Assembly (NCBI GenBank): GCA_003650365.1
Contig: QMPA01000007.1
Location: 1 to 38,947 of the forward strand
From: Bacteroidota bacterium
GTDB taxonomy: Bacteria > Bacteroidota > Bacteroidia > Bacteroidales > F082
Direction of reading: 5' to 3'
DNA length: 38,947 bases
The first letter of the stretch is position 1; every line of letters begins with the position of its first letter. A program made the translations under genes and the position numbers. Positions 1-9,366 of this stretch are shown here, one piece after another. Below the pieces are notes generated by a model. It saw only the letters and a list, made by a program, of their open reading frames with translations. It was not told where the DNA came from and did not search any database.

Positions 1-1769
1 AATACGATGGTTTTGTTTTGTTCGTCCATGTTCAACTGCTGCGCAAACTGCGACGACATGAACTGATTTTTGTTGAGGACTTTCAACATGGCTTTGTCAA
101 AAGCACCAAGGTATTGGTATTTTAATTCAGGATTATCAACCAGCGACCATTGCCTGCGGCTGTGTTTGTAACTCCAGTCGTTACCTTCGCGAGGGAAATC
201 AATCCATTCGGGATGCCCGAATTCGTTACCCATAAAATTCATATAAGCCTGTCCGCCCAATGCAATGGTAAACAACCGGATCATTTTATGCAGTGCCATG
301 CCCCTTTCAATAATCAAATCGGGGTCATCTTTGTGCATATGAAAATACATTTCCTTGTCCATCAAACGGAAAGCCAATGTTTTGTCGCCCACCAATGCCT
401 GGTCGTGCGATTCGGCATAAGTAATGGTTTTTACATGCGGCAATCGGTCGTTGAGTACCTGCCACATTTGGTGGATGTCCCATTCTTCGTCCTTAAATTC
501 CTTCAATAATTTAATCCAAAAATCGGGAACACCCATCCCCAAGCGAAAATCGAAACCCAAACCGCCATCGTCAACAGGGGCTGTTAATCCAGGCATTCCG
601 CTTACATCTTCAGCAATGGAAATGGCTTTTGGATTTGTGGAGTGAATGAGCTGATTGGCCAGTTGCAGATAAGTGATGGCATCCCATTCGACACCCTGGT
701 TGAAATACTTGTCACGGTTGTCGATGGTTTCTAGTCCGTGATGGAAATACATCATCGAGCCCACTCCATCGAAACGGAATCCGTCAAAATGGAATTCTTT
801 CATCCAGTATTTGATATTGGACAAGAGAAAACGCAGCACTTCTGTTTTTCCGTAATCAAAAATTTTCGAATCCCATTCGGGATGTTCGCCCCTGCTACCG
901 GCATGGAAATATTGCGCATCCGATCCATCAAATTCATTGATGCCTTCAACGGTATTTTTTACGGTATGCGAATGCACAATATCAATAATGACGGCAATAC
1001 CCATTTGGTGGGCTTTTTTGATGAGGTGTTTTAAATCTTCGGGAGTGCCGAAACGTGAGGAAGGCGCAAAGAAATTAGAAACATGGTATCCAAAAGAACC
1101 GTAATAAGGGTGCTCTTGAATGGCCATCATTTGAATGGCATTGTATCCATCAGCTTTTATGCGGGGAAGGATATTTTCTGCAAATTCCAAATAACTACCC
1201 ACGCCCTCTTTTTCCTGTGCCATGCCGACATGGCATTCGTAAATAAATAAATCGTCGGATTGCTTGGCTTTAAAAGTATCGCCCTTCCAGTTAAACTTTT
1301 TCGGAAACCACAATTGCCCTGAGAAATTCTTGGTATCATCATCCTGAATAACGCGTGTGATGTAGGCAGGGATTCGGAAATTCAATCCTTTTTGCGAATC
1401 GACCAACACTTTAATTTTGCTTCCATGAACAAAAGTTTTGCCGTACGTTTTTTCTTCCAAAAATACTTCCCAAATACCAAATTCATTTTTCGTCAACGGG
1501 CAGGAATACTGAGCCCAATTATTAAAGTCACCTGTCAGGAACAAGGCATTTGCTTCGGGTGCCCATTCGCGATAAGTCCAACCTTTTCGTTTTTTATCAA
1601 AATTAATCCCGAAATATTTATAAGCATTAGCAAAGTGCTTTAAGCTCCCAAAATCATTTTCGATAAAATCCAATTTTGCACGAAAGCGATCGTATCTTTC
1701 CTCAATATCTTTTGCACTTGGTTCCAGCCATGGATCCTGACTGATAAGCTTCAATTTTCGTTTTGTCAT
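1..1769 (-). CDS. glgB: 1,4-alpha-glucan branching enzyme (GH13 family), 3' end truncated by the window edge
   Basis: Reverse-strand translation from the ATG at 1769 gives MTKRKLKLISQDPWLEPSAKDIEERYDRFRAKL...KGWTYREWAPEANALFLTGDFNNW...YECHVGMAQEKEGVGSY...IQEHPYYGSFGYHVSNFFAPSSRFGTPEDLK...DIVHSH...FRFDGVGSMMY...AEDVSGMPG...YAESHDQALVGDK...MNFMGNEFGHPEWIDFPREGN, open to position 1. It is absent from the supplied ORF track because it runs off the edge. Confidence 0.95.
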   Translation of the reverse strand, partial: MTKRKLKLISQDPWLEPSAKDIEERYDRFRAKLDFIENDFGSLKHFANAYKYFGINFDKKRKGWTYREWAPEANALFLTGDFNNWAQYSCPLTKNEFGIWEVFLEEKTYGKTFVHGSKIKVLVDSQKGLNFRIPAYITRVIQDDDTKNFSGQLWFPKKFNWKGDTFKAKQSDDLFIYECHVGMAQEKEGVGSYLEFAENILPRIKADGYNAIQMMAIQEHPYYGSFGYHVSNFFAPSSRFGTPEDLKHLIKKAHQMGIAVIIDIVHSHTVKNTVEGINEFDGSDAQYFHAGSRGEHPEWDSKIFDYGKTEVLRFLLSNIKYWMKEFHFDGFRFDGVGSMMYFHHGLETIDNRDKYFNQGVEWDAITYLQLANQLIHSTNPKAISIAEDVSGMPGLTAPVDDGGLGFDFRLGMGVPDFWIKLLKEFKDEEWDIHQMWQVLNDRLPHVKTITYAESHDQALVGDKTLAFRLMDKEMYFHMHKDDPDLIIERGMALHKMIRLFTIALGGQAYMNFMGNEFGHPEWIDFPREGNDWSYKHSRRQWSLVDNPELKYQYLGAFDKAMLKVLNKNQFMSSQFAQQLNMDEQNKTIV

Positions 1770-1888
1770 CTTACTTCAAATTAGACAACAAAAGTACGAA
1801 AAGACAGCAATTGGTGTCCTTTGAAACAGCAAGGAACGAAGTGTTTAAAACCATCAAAAAAAGGAGCTTTTTTTTAATCAAATCAAAA

Positions 1889-1920
1889 TTGTTTTTTCTT
1901 AAAATATTATTCTATTTTTG
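1889..1920 (+). promoter_or_regulatory. Candidate Bacteroidota-type promoter upstream of secDF (TTG at 1889-1891, TATTTTTG at 1913-1920)
   Basis: TTG - 21 nt - TATTTTTG matches the TTG(n19-21)TAnnTTTG Bacteroidota sigma-ABfr consensus, 44 nt upstream of the secDF ATG. Confidence 0.55.
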
Positions 1921-1963
1921 CACCCTCAAAATTTTGAAGATAAATCATTAATTATTAGATAAA

Positions 1964-4900
1964 ATGCAGAATAGAGGAGCCATTAAGTTTTTTGCCATTG
2001 CTTTTGCGTTGGTTTGTTTGTATCAGCTTAGCTTTACCTTTGTTACTTCAAGGGTAGAAAGCAATGCCAAAGAATATGCAGTCAACCAATCGGCACAACA
2101 ACAGGCAGATAAACTTGCCGCGGGAAATGATGTTTTAAGAAATTATTTGTTCGACTCAATCTCGAAATCCAGAGAAAGTTACTACCTGGACAGTGTTGCC
2201 AACCTGACGGCATACAACATGTTTGTAACCGAATACACTTACAAAGAGTGTAAAGAAAGAGAAATCAATCTTGGCCTTGACCTAAAAGGTGGAATGAACG
2301 TGGTATTGGAAGTATCGGTTGGCGATATTGTAAAAGCCCTTGCCGGGAACAGTGAAGACCCGGTTTTTCGTGAGGCGTTAAAACTTACCTACGAAAAGCA
2401 GAAAAGCAGCAACCAGGATTTTGTAACACTTTTTGGAGAGTCTTTCAATGAAGTTGACCCAAATGCAAAACTGGCTTCCATTTTCCTTTATGAATTTAAA
2501 GACAAAGGAATTACCACCAACTCAACAAATGAAGAGGTGCTGGCTGTTATTCGTACCGAAGCTAATGGTGCTATCGATCGTTCGTTCCAAATTCTACGGA
2601 CACGTATTGACCGCTTTGGTGTGGCCCAGCCCAACATCCAGAAACTGGCTACTACAGGTCGTATTCTTATTGAACTTCCGGGTATTAAAGATCCCCAACG
2701 TGTACGTAAACTTTTACAGGGAACTGCCAAATTAGAGTTTTGGGAAACCTACGATTTTACAGAGGTTTATCAGTATTTTAATGATGCCAATACTAAATTA
2801 AGAAATTTAGAAGACCCAACAGATACAACAGAAGAAGGCGAAACTAAAAATACCGAAGCTGGTGAAACTGAAACCGGAGAAAGCACTCCGCAGGAAGCTG
2901 AAAAAGGTGATGTAGCAGAAAATGGTGACCAAAACCTTGCAGACCAGATCGAAGGCGAAACCGAAGAAGATAAACTTGTTGACCAAATTGAAAGCGATAC
3001 AACAGCGATAGACGAAGACCTTGATTTTTCTGAATATGCAAAGAAAAATCCTTTATATGCCTACCTGATGCTTTCTTACGACCGTGACCAGAGTGGCGTA
3101 CCTTATCCTGCAAAAACAGCACGTATGGGCGTTGCAGCTATTAAAGATACTGCCCGCGTCAACCACATGTTGCGTCAAACAAAAGATGTTTTTCCGAGAG
3201 ATATGAAACTGGTTTGGACGGTTAAGCCGGATCCATCAAGACCTGATTTACTTGAATTGGTTGCTCTGAAAGCAAGTAGCCGTGATGGCAAAGCTGCTTT
3301 AGGTGGCGACGTTATTGTTGATGCCCGTCAGGATTACGACCAGAATGGCCGAATTAATGTTGACCTGCAAATGAATGGCCAGGGAGCGAAAGTCTGGAAA
3401 AGACTGACAGGAGAAAACATCGGTAATCAAATTGCCATTGTTCTTGACAATTACGTCTATTCTTATCCCAATGTAAATGGCGAAATCCCCAACGGGCGCT
3501 CAACCATTTCTGGAGGAACAATGGATCTGGAAGAAGCACAAGACCTTGCCAATATTTTAAAAGCCGGTAAATTGCCTGCTGCCGCACGTATTGTGGAAGA
3601 AGCTGTTGTTGGACCTTCACTGGGACGCGAAGCTGTTAAATCTGGAATGAACTCTTTCATCCTGGCCTTCATCCTTGTTTTGGCATATATGATTGTTTAT
3701 TACAACCGTGCCGGGCTTGTTGCCAATTTAGCGCTTATTACCAATATCTTCTTCCTGTTTGGTGTGTTGGCTTCACTAGGAGCAGTATTAACTTTGCCAG
3801 GTATGGCGGGTATTGTACTTACACTCGGTATGGCAGTGGATGCCAACGTGATTATTTTCGAAAGGATTAAGGAGGAAATTAGGGCAGGAAAAGGTTTCAG
3901 ACTGGCCATTACCGATGGATATAAAAATGCCTACTCAGCCATCGTTGACGGTAACGTAACAACATTATTAACGGGTATTGTTCTTTATGTATTTGGAACA
4001 GGACCTGTTCAGGGATTTGCTACCACACTTATTATCGGTATTCTTTCTTCCCTCTTTACAGCCATTTTTATTTCAAGGTTAATTTTTACCTGGATGCTGA
4101 ACAAAGACATTGCCATCAACTTCTCAAACAAATTTACAGCCAACGTACTCTCCAATACAAAAATTGCATTTATTGCCATGCGCAAGAAAGCATATATCTT
4201 TTCAGCCATTCTTATTTTGGTAAGTGTTGGTTCTTTGGCTACAATTGGATTGAATCTTGGTATCGACTTTACGGGAGGACGGACTTACGTTATCCGTTTT
4301 GACAAAAGCGTTAATACCGAAGAAATCAGACAATCGCTTGCTGCTGAATTTGATGGCCACGCTCCTGAAGTAAAAACTTTCGGTGCAAACAGCCAGATTA
4401 AAGTTACTACTAAGTTTTTGATTGATGATAATGATCCATCGGTTGACTCCATCATTCAGGTGAAACTGTTCAGCGGACTTACTTCTTTCTACAGAAATAG
4501 TATTGAATATGCTAATTTCTCTTCCGATACCGAAGGTGAAAATAAAATGCTGGGAATTCTTAGTTCACAAAAAATTGGGCCAACTATTGCCTACGACATC
4601 CGTACCAAGGCATTGTACGCAATTGCATTTGCGCTCCTCATTATCTTTATGTACATCGCTGCCCGGTTTAGAAAGTGGCAATATGGTGTTTCGGGTGTTA
4701 TTGCCCTATTCCATGATTCACTGATTACCATCGGAATGTTCTCATTGTTTTACAATATAATGCCATTTAGTATGGAAATCGACCAGGCATTTATTGCTGC
4801 CATCCTGACAATTATTGGTTATTCGATTAATGATACTGTTATTATTTTTGACCGTATTCGTGAAAACACCGGGCTGTATCCAAAACACTCCTTGAAACGA

Positions 4901-5170
4901 AACATCAACGATGGTTTGAACAGCACTTTGGCACGTACAATTAATACTTCAGGTACTACATTAGTTGTACTGCTAGTGATCTTTATCTTTGGTGGAGAAG
5001 TCATTCGTGGATTTGTATTTGCCTTACTCATTGGTGTTTTGGTAGGTACTTATTCATCTTTGTTTACAGCCAGCCCCATCGCATACGATTTACTGGGCGG
5101 TGACAAACAAGAGAAAGAAGTGATGGCGCACGAAGAAAAAATAAACAAGCGTCGCAAAAAGAAAAAATAA
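1964..5170 (+). CDS. secDF: Fused protein translocase subunit SecDF (RND family)
   Basis: 1068 aa; contains NLGLDLKGGMNVVLEV, AGIVLTLGMAVDANVIIFERIKEE (SecD) and GIDFTGGRTYVIRF, IIGYSINDTVIIFDRIREN (SecF) in one ORF. Confidence 0.96.
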   Translation: MQNRGAIKFFAIAFALVCLYQLSFTFVTSRVESNAKEYAVNQSAQQQADKLAAGNDVLRNYLFDSISKSRESYYLDSVANLTAYNMFVTEYTYKECKEREINLGLDLKGGMNVVLEVSVGDIVKALAGNSEDPVFREALKLTYEKQKSSNQDFVTLFGESFNEVDPNAKLASIFLYEFKDKGITTNSTNEEVLAVIRTEANGAIDRSFQILRTRIDRFGVAQPNIQKLATTGRILIELPGIKDPQRVRKLLQGTAKLEFWETYDFTEVYQYFNDANTKLRNLEDPTDTTEEGETKNTEAGETETGESTPQEAEKGDVAENGDQNLADQIEGETEEDKLVDQIESDTTAIDEDLDFSEYAKKNPLYAYLMLSYDRDQSGVPYPAKTARMGVAAIKDTARVNHMLRQTKDVFPRDMKLVWTVKPDPSRPDLLELVALKASSRDGKAALGGDVIVDARQDYDQNGRINVDLQMNGQGAKVWKRLTGENIGNQIAIVLDNYVYSYPNVNGEIPNGRSTISGGTMDLEEAQDLANILKAGKLPAAARIVEEAVVGPSLGREAVKSGMNSFILAFILVLAYMIVYYNRAGLVANLALITNIFFLFGVLASLGAVLTLPGMAGIVLTLGMAVDANVIIFERIKEEIRAGKGFRLAITDGYKNAYSAIVDGNVTTLLTGIVLYVFGTGPVQGFATTLIIGILSSLFTAIFISRLIFTWMLNKDIAINFSNKFTANVLSNTKIAFIAMRKKAYIFSAILILVSVGSLATIGLNLGIDFTGGRTYVIRFDKSVNTEEIRQSLAAEFDGHAPEVKTFGANSQIKVTTKFLIDDNDPSVDSIIQVKLFSGLTSFYRNSIEYANFSSDTEGENKMLGILSSQKIGPTIAYDIRTKALYAIAFALLIIFMYIAARFRKWQYGVSGVIALFHDSLITIGMFSLFYNIMPFSMEIDQAFIAAILTIIGYSINDTVIIFDRIRENTGLYPKHSLKRNINDGLNSTLARTINTSGTTLVVLLVIFIFGGEVIRGFVFALLIGVLVGTYSSLFTASPIAYDLLGGDKQEKEVMAHEEKINKRRKKKK

Positions 5171-5192
5171 TTATTTCAACTTTCATTGATTG

Positions 5193-5227
5193 AAAAGTCC
5201 CGTGGTAATAAGCTGCGGGACTTTTTT
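5193..5227 (+). terminator. Rho-independent terminator-like hairpin downstream of secDF
   Basis: AAAAGTCCCG ... CGGGACTTTTTTT stem followed by a T run, 23 nt after the secDF stop. Confidence 0.75.
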
Positions 5228-5263
5228 TATTCTACAATAGCAAACCGGCTCCGGTGTTTGGCA

Positions 5264-5310
5264 AACCCGCTGAGTTCCCGATAGCTATCGGGATTTGCTT
5301 TCAGCGGGTT
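5264..5310. repeat. Nested hairpin: AACCCGCTGA/TCAGCGGGTT arms around the perfect palindrome CCCGATAGCTATCGGG (5277-5292)
   Basis: Direct reading of inverted repeats in the intergenic region. Confidence 0.8.
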
Positions 5311-5335
5311 GAAAAAACACTCCTCCCATTCCCGA

Positions 5336-5364
5336 CCCGCTAAGACCTGCGGCTACTTAGCGGG
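5336..5364. repeat. Second hairpin CCCGCTAAG/CTTAGCGGG next to the previous one
   Basis: 9-bp perfect inverted arms, 5336-5344 and 5356-5364. Confidence 0.75.
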
Positions 5365-5482
5365 ACTTAATGGCGCGCGGATTCTCCGTGTGCTCAAATT
5401 TTACAATATATCCGGAATGCGAAAAATCCACACACCAATTTAGGGGAATATCGAAATTGCAGCCCTGCTTTTTTTATTACTT

Positions 5483-5797
5483 TTGCTTCCTTCATTTATC
5501 AAAACCATTGCTTTGCATTTATTATTTTTTGATTTCGGCTCCGGGGAAATACTGCTGATTGTTTTGGCAGCCTTTCTTATTTTTGGCCCCAGCAAGATTC
5601 CTGAAATTGCAAGAGGTTTGGGTAAATTTATCAATGATATTAAAAGGGCTTCCGAAGATATTAAAACAGAAATCAACCGGGAAGGCGACAGACAGGACCG
5701 TGAAAAACGGCTGGCCGAATACAAAGCAAAAGTAGAGCAGGACCTAAAGCCAAATGAAGAGGGTGCAAGCATTCAACGCCCAATAAAAAAAGATTAA
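5483..5797 (+). CDS. tatA: Twin-arginine translocase TatA/TatE/TatB-family protein
   Basis: Short N-terminal TM helix then FGSGEILLIVLAAFLIFGPSKIPEIARGLGKFINDIKRASEDIKTEI, the TatA/B signature. Confidence 0.88.
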   Translation: MLPSFIKTIALHLLFFDFGSGEILLIVLAAFLIFGPSKIPEIARGLGKFINDIKRASEDIKTEINREGDRQDREKRLAEYKAKVEQDLKPNEEGASIQRPIKKD

Positions 5798-5806
5798 TTT
5801 CGTTCA

Positions 5807-8299
5807 ATGAATCAGCACAACAGTACAAATACTTTTTCGATGCGCAATTCAACCCAAAGGATATTATTTCTATTCATTATTTTATTGATTCCAACATTAA
5901 TCTTCGCGCAAAGCCGTCGCAATCCTGCTAAAAGTGCCGATGAAGCTTTTTCAAAACAACAATACTCACTGGCTATCGACAAATACAAAAAAGCCTATAC
6001 CAAAGTAAAAAAAGACAAAGAAGAGAAAAACAGGATTACAGCCCAGTTGGCTATTTGTTATTGGTATACAGGCAACTACAAACGTGCCGAAGCCTCGTAT
6101 AAAAGGCTCGTAAATGCCGACTGGGCAAAGCGGGTTCCCGAGGTACTTTTGCGCTATGGCGAAGTACTAAAGATTAATGGGAAATATGAAGATGCAATAG
6201 AGCAATACAACGCATACGCACTCCGGGCACCCGAAGACCCCCGTGGAAAATTAGGCGCCGAAACCGCTGCCCTGATTCCGGAATGGCTTGAAAACCCTTC
6301 AAAATATGAGGTAACCAATGTAAAGAAAATCAATTCAAGAGAAAGTGATTTTGCACCTGCATTTACCACCGAAAACTATAACGAAATTGTTTTTACTTCT
6401 AATCGCGAAGGATCTACAGGAAAAGAAATTGACGATTGGACAGCCCAAAGTTTTACAGACCTTTTTGTTGCCAAAATGGACAGGGTGGACGAATGGAGTG
6501 CCCCCGTACTTTTTGATGACACAGAAACCATTAACACCAACGGAAACGAAGGTTCAGCCACACTCAACAGCAAATTCAATACCATTTACTACACCAAATG
6601 TCCCAATTCTGTTCAGCAAGAATCTGGTTGCCAGGTTTACAAATCGAAACGTACAGGAAGAAATTGGGGAAAACCTGAAATGGTAGAAATAAGAGGAGTC
6701 GATACCATGTCAACCATCGGGCAACCTACAGTAAGCAATGGCGAATTGATCATTTATTTTGCTTCCGATCGCAAAGGAGGTCTCGGGGGAAGAGACATCT
6801 GGATAGCTTTCCGCGAATCAAAAACAGAAGAATTTGGCAGACCGATGAACCTTGGTGATGTCATTAACACTGCCGGTGATGAGATGTTTCCCTTCCTGCG
6901 AAACGATTCGACTTTGTATTTTGCTTCTGATGGTCATGGGGGCATGGGCGGACTCGATATTTTTGTCACTACCATTGATACTGCCGGAAATTGGGGAAAA
7001 CCCCAGAACCTGAAATATCCAATGAATTCAAACCTTGATGATTTTGGCGTCTGCTGGCATCCCGAAGAAGAATACGGATACCTCAGTTCAAACCGAAAAG
7101 GCACACGCGGAAAGGAAGACATTTGGTACTTTATCCAACCACCACTTGAATTTACATTATCAGGCATCATTAAGGACGACCGCACACTTATGTTTATTGA
7201 AGGAGCATTGGTAAACTTAGTGGGATCCAATGGCCTTTCTGTAACAACACGCACCAACGAAAATGGCTTTTACACTTTTGGGGAAAGTCAACTGCAACCC
7301 AACACCACTTTCGAAATACTGGTAACAAAAATCAATTATTTCAATGAAAAAGGGACAATGACAACAGTTGGCGTTGAATTCAGCAAAGATTTTGAGAGAG
7401 ATTTCGTACTTCAACCCATTCCTGCCGAACCCATTGTGTTGCCAGAAATTCTTTACGACCTGGCAAAATGGAACCTGAAACCACAATACCAGGACTCTTT
7501 GCAAGGACTCATCCAGACATTGCGCGATAACCCCAACCTGGTGATTGAGTTGGCGGCACATACCGATACACGCGACAGTGACGAGCGAAATGACATCTTG
7601 TCTCAACGGCGCGCACAGTCAGTGGTCGATTATTTGATTATCAGGGGTATTGATCCACAACGCCTTGTTGCCAAAGGTTATGGAGAACATGTTCCCCTCA
7701 CACTTAATAAAGATATGGTTAGGGATGGATTTCTTTTTACCGAAGGCATCACACTTGACGAAGATTATATTAATTCGCTGGTAACCAACAAAGAGAAAGA
7801 AACTGCGCACCAAATGAACCGCCGTACCGAGTTTAAAGTACTCCGCAAAGATTACATACCAGATGCCACCAACCTCGACCTGACTGAAGTAAATATTTTA
7901 CTCAATCCTGATGACAAAGCCGTCATGTTTAAGGAAGAGCCAAAAACTGGTATTTATATTTCGACTTGTATCGTTGACGGCTACAATGAAGAGTTTGCTT
8001 ATGACAAAACTTCACCAGCCATGATATCGCTTGATAAGGCACTTGACCTATTGAAATGGGGAGCCATCAGTAAAGACAGTTTTGAAGGTGAGGCAGAAAA
8101 AGTACTGGCAAATAACACAATCGCCGATAAGGCAATCATCAATATTAAAGAAATTACCATCGCCAATAAAACCATTAAAGATGTCCAGCTTAAAGTCAAC
8201 TATAAATTGCGCTATGGCTTGGTTTTTGGCGACAAACTCTTAAAACGTTTTGGCCCTTATAAGTTCAATACAAAAACCCACAAACTGACAGTGGAATAG
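5807..8299 (+). CDS. Secreted TPR / PD40 (WD40-like beta-propeller) / carboxypeptidase-regulatory-like / OmpA-family protein (PorE-like), with an extra C-terminal domain
   Basis: Signal peptide; TPR (KQQYSLAIDKYKKAY...); PD40 repeats (IVFTSNREGSTGKEIDDW..., IYFASDRKGGLGGRDIW, LYFASDGHGGMGGLDIF, YLSSNRKGTRGKEDIWYF); OmpA motif (VIELAAHTDTRDSDERNDILSQRRAQSVVDYLIIRGIDPQRLVAKGYGE). Confidence 0.9.
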   Translation: MNQHNSTNTFSMRNSTQRILFLFIILLIPTLIFAQSRRNPAKSADEAFSKQQYSLAIDKYKKAYTKVKKDKEEKNRITAQLAICYWYTGNYKRAEASYKRLVNADWAKRVPEVLLRYGEVLKINGKYEDAIEQYNAYALRAPEDPRGKLGAETAALIPEWLENPSKYEVTNVKKINSRESDFAPAFTTENYNEIVFTSNREGSTGKEIDDWTAQSFTDLFVAKMDRVDEWSAPVLFDDTETINTNGNEGSATLNSKFNTIYYTKCPNSVQQESGCQVYKSKRTGRNWGKPEMVEIRGVDTMSTIGQPTVSNGELIIYFASDRKGGLGGRDIWIAFRESKTEEFGRPMNLGDVINTAGDEMFPFLRNDSTLYFASDGHGGMGGLDIFVTTIDTAGNWGKPQNLKYPMNSNLDDFGVCWHPEEEYGYLSSNRKGTRGKEDIWYFIQPPLEFTLSGIIKDDRTLMFIEGALVNLVGSNGLSVTTRTNENGFYTFGESQLQPNTTFEILVTKINYFNEKGTMTTVGVEFSKDFERDFVLQPIPAEPIVLPEILYDLAKWNLKPQYQDSLQGLIQTLRDNPNLVIELAAHTDTRDSDERNDILSQRRAQSVVDYLIIRGIDPQRLVAKGYGEHVPLTLNKDMVRDGFLFTEGITLDEDYINSLVTNKEKETAHQMNRRTEFKVLRKDYIPDATNLDLTEVNILLNPDDKAVMFKEEPKTGIYISTCIVDGYNEEFAYDKTSPAMISLDKALDLLKWGAISKDSFEGEAEKVLANNTIADKAIINIKEITIANKTIKDVQLKVNYKLRYGLVFGDKLLKRFGPYKFNTKTHKLTVE

Positions 8300-8304
8300 C
8301 TCCA

Positions 8305-8799
8305 ATGAAAGGATGTATTTACAGAACATATGGCCGTAAATTCAAAAATTTCATTCTGATAATTGGCATATTTGTTATCATTTCTGCTGGATTGAATTCC
8401 TGCTGCACAAAAATGTACTGTCCGGGGGCAGATGACATGGGACCGATTGAATTCCTGAATTTTTCTTCAGATGAAACCGATGACGTTTTCCTGGTTTATT
8501 ACAGCAAGGATTCAGACTTTAAAATGGTAGTCGACAGTTTCCCACTTGAGATACACCCAGTATCCGAAGGCGATAAGTTTTATGGATATTCCCCACTCAA
8601 TATTGCAGTTGAATATGACTACCGTTTGTATTTTACACTGATTGAGAAAGTCTATTCAATTTCAGAATTTCAAACCGGCAAATCTGTCTGCAACGATTGT
8701 TTCCTGTCGAAGGATTATTACACAAGCATGGATGCTTACAAGATAAACGGAAATTTGAAAAACAGCCATATCCTGCAGGTTGATAAGTTGACTGATTAA
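8305..8799 (+). CDS. Hypothetical lipoprotein
   Basis: N-terminal hydrophobic segment followed by a lipobox-like GLNSC; 6 nt after the OmpA-family gene, same strand; no recognised family. Confidence 0.6.
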   Translation: MKGCIYRTYGRKFKNFILIIGIFVIISAGLNSCCTKMYCPGADDMGPIEFLNFSSDETDDVFLVYYSKDSDFKMVVDSFPLEIHPVSEGDKFYGYSPLNIAVEYDYRLYFTLIEKVYSISEFQTGKSVCNDCFLSKDYYTSMDAYKINGNLKNSHILQVDKLTD

Positions 8800-8841
8800 A
8801 ACAGGGCATTAATATATTTAATACTTTAAGCACCTATATGA

Positions 8842-9360
8842 ATGATGAAGAAGAATCAGATACAGGAAAAAATTACTAAATCTATTGTTAGGATTAGGAA
8901 TCAAAGAGTCCTTCTTGATGTTGATTTGGCAAGCCTTTATGGTGTAGAAACAAAAGTACTAAAAAGAGCGGTTCGCAGAAATACCGATCGTTTTCCTGAA
9001 GACTTTATGTTTGAGTTAAGTAAAGAAGAGTGGTCCAACTTGAGGCGCCAATTTGGCACCTCAAGTGAATGGGGCGGAACGCGTTTTCCACCTTTTGTTT
9101 TTACTGAACAAGGTGTAGCCATGCTTTCTTCTGTGCTCAACAGCCCACAGGCCATTCAAGTAAATATTTCCATTATGCGTGTATTTGTAAAAATACGGCA
9201 GTGGGCAGCTAACTACAAAGAATTATTACTAAAGATTGAAGAGTTACAACAATCCGAATCGGAGCAGAATCAACATATAGCAAGGATTTATCAAATTATT
9301 GAAGAACTGCTTCAACCACAATTAACAGACCGTAATCCAATTGGCTATAAATTAAAATAA
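8842..9360 (+). CDS. ORF6N-domain DNA-binding protein
   Basis: IVRIRNQRVLLDVDLASLYGVETKVLKRAVRRNTDRFPEDFMFELSKEEW...FVFTEQGVAMLSSVLNSPQAIQVNISIMRVFVKIR is the ORF6N signature. Confidence 0.92.
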   Translation: MMKKNQIQEKITKSIVRIRNQRVLLDVDLASLYGVETKVLKRAVRRNTDRFPEDFMFELSKEEWSNLRRQFGTSSEWGGTRFPPFVFTEQGVAMLSSVLNSPQAIQVNISIMRVFVKIRQWAANYKELLLKIEELQQSESEQNQHIARIYQIIEELLQPQLTDRNPIGYKLK

Positions 9361-9366
9361 TTTACC

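Noticed and set aside
150-1034. Plus-strand ORFs at 150-509, 424-645 and 738-1034
   Set aside because: All lie antisense to the clearly coding glgB reverse frame.
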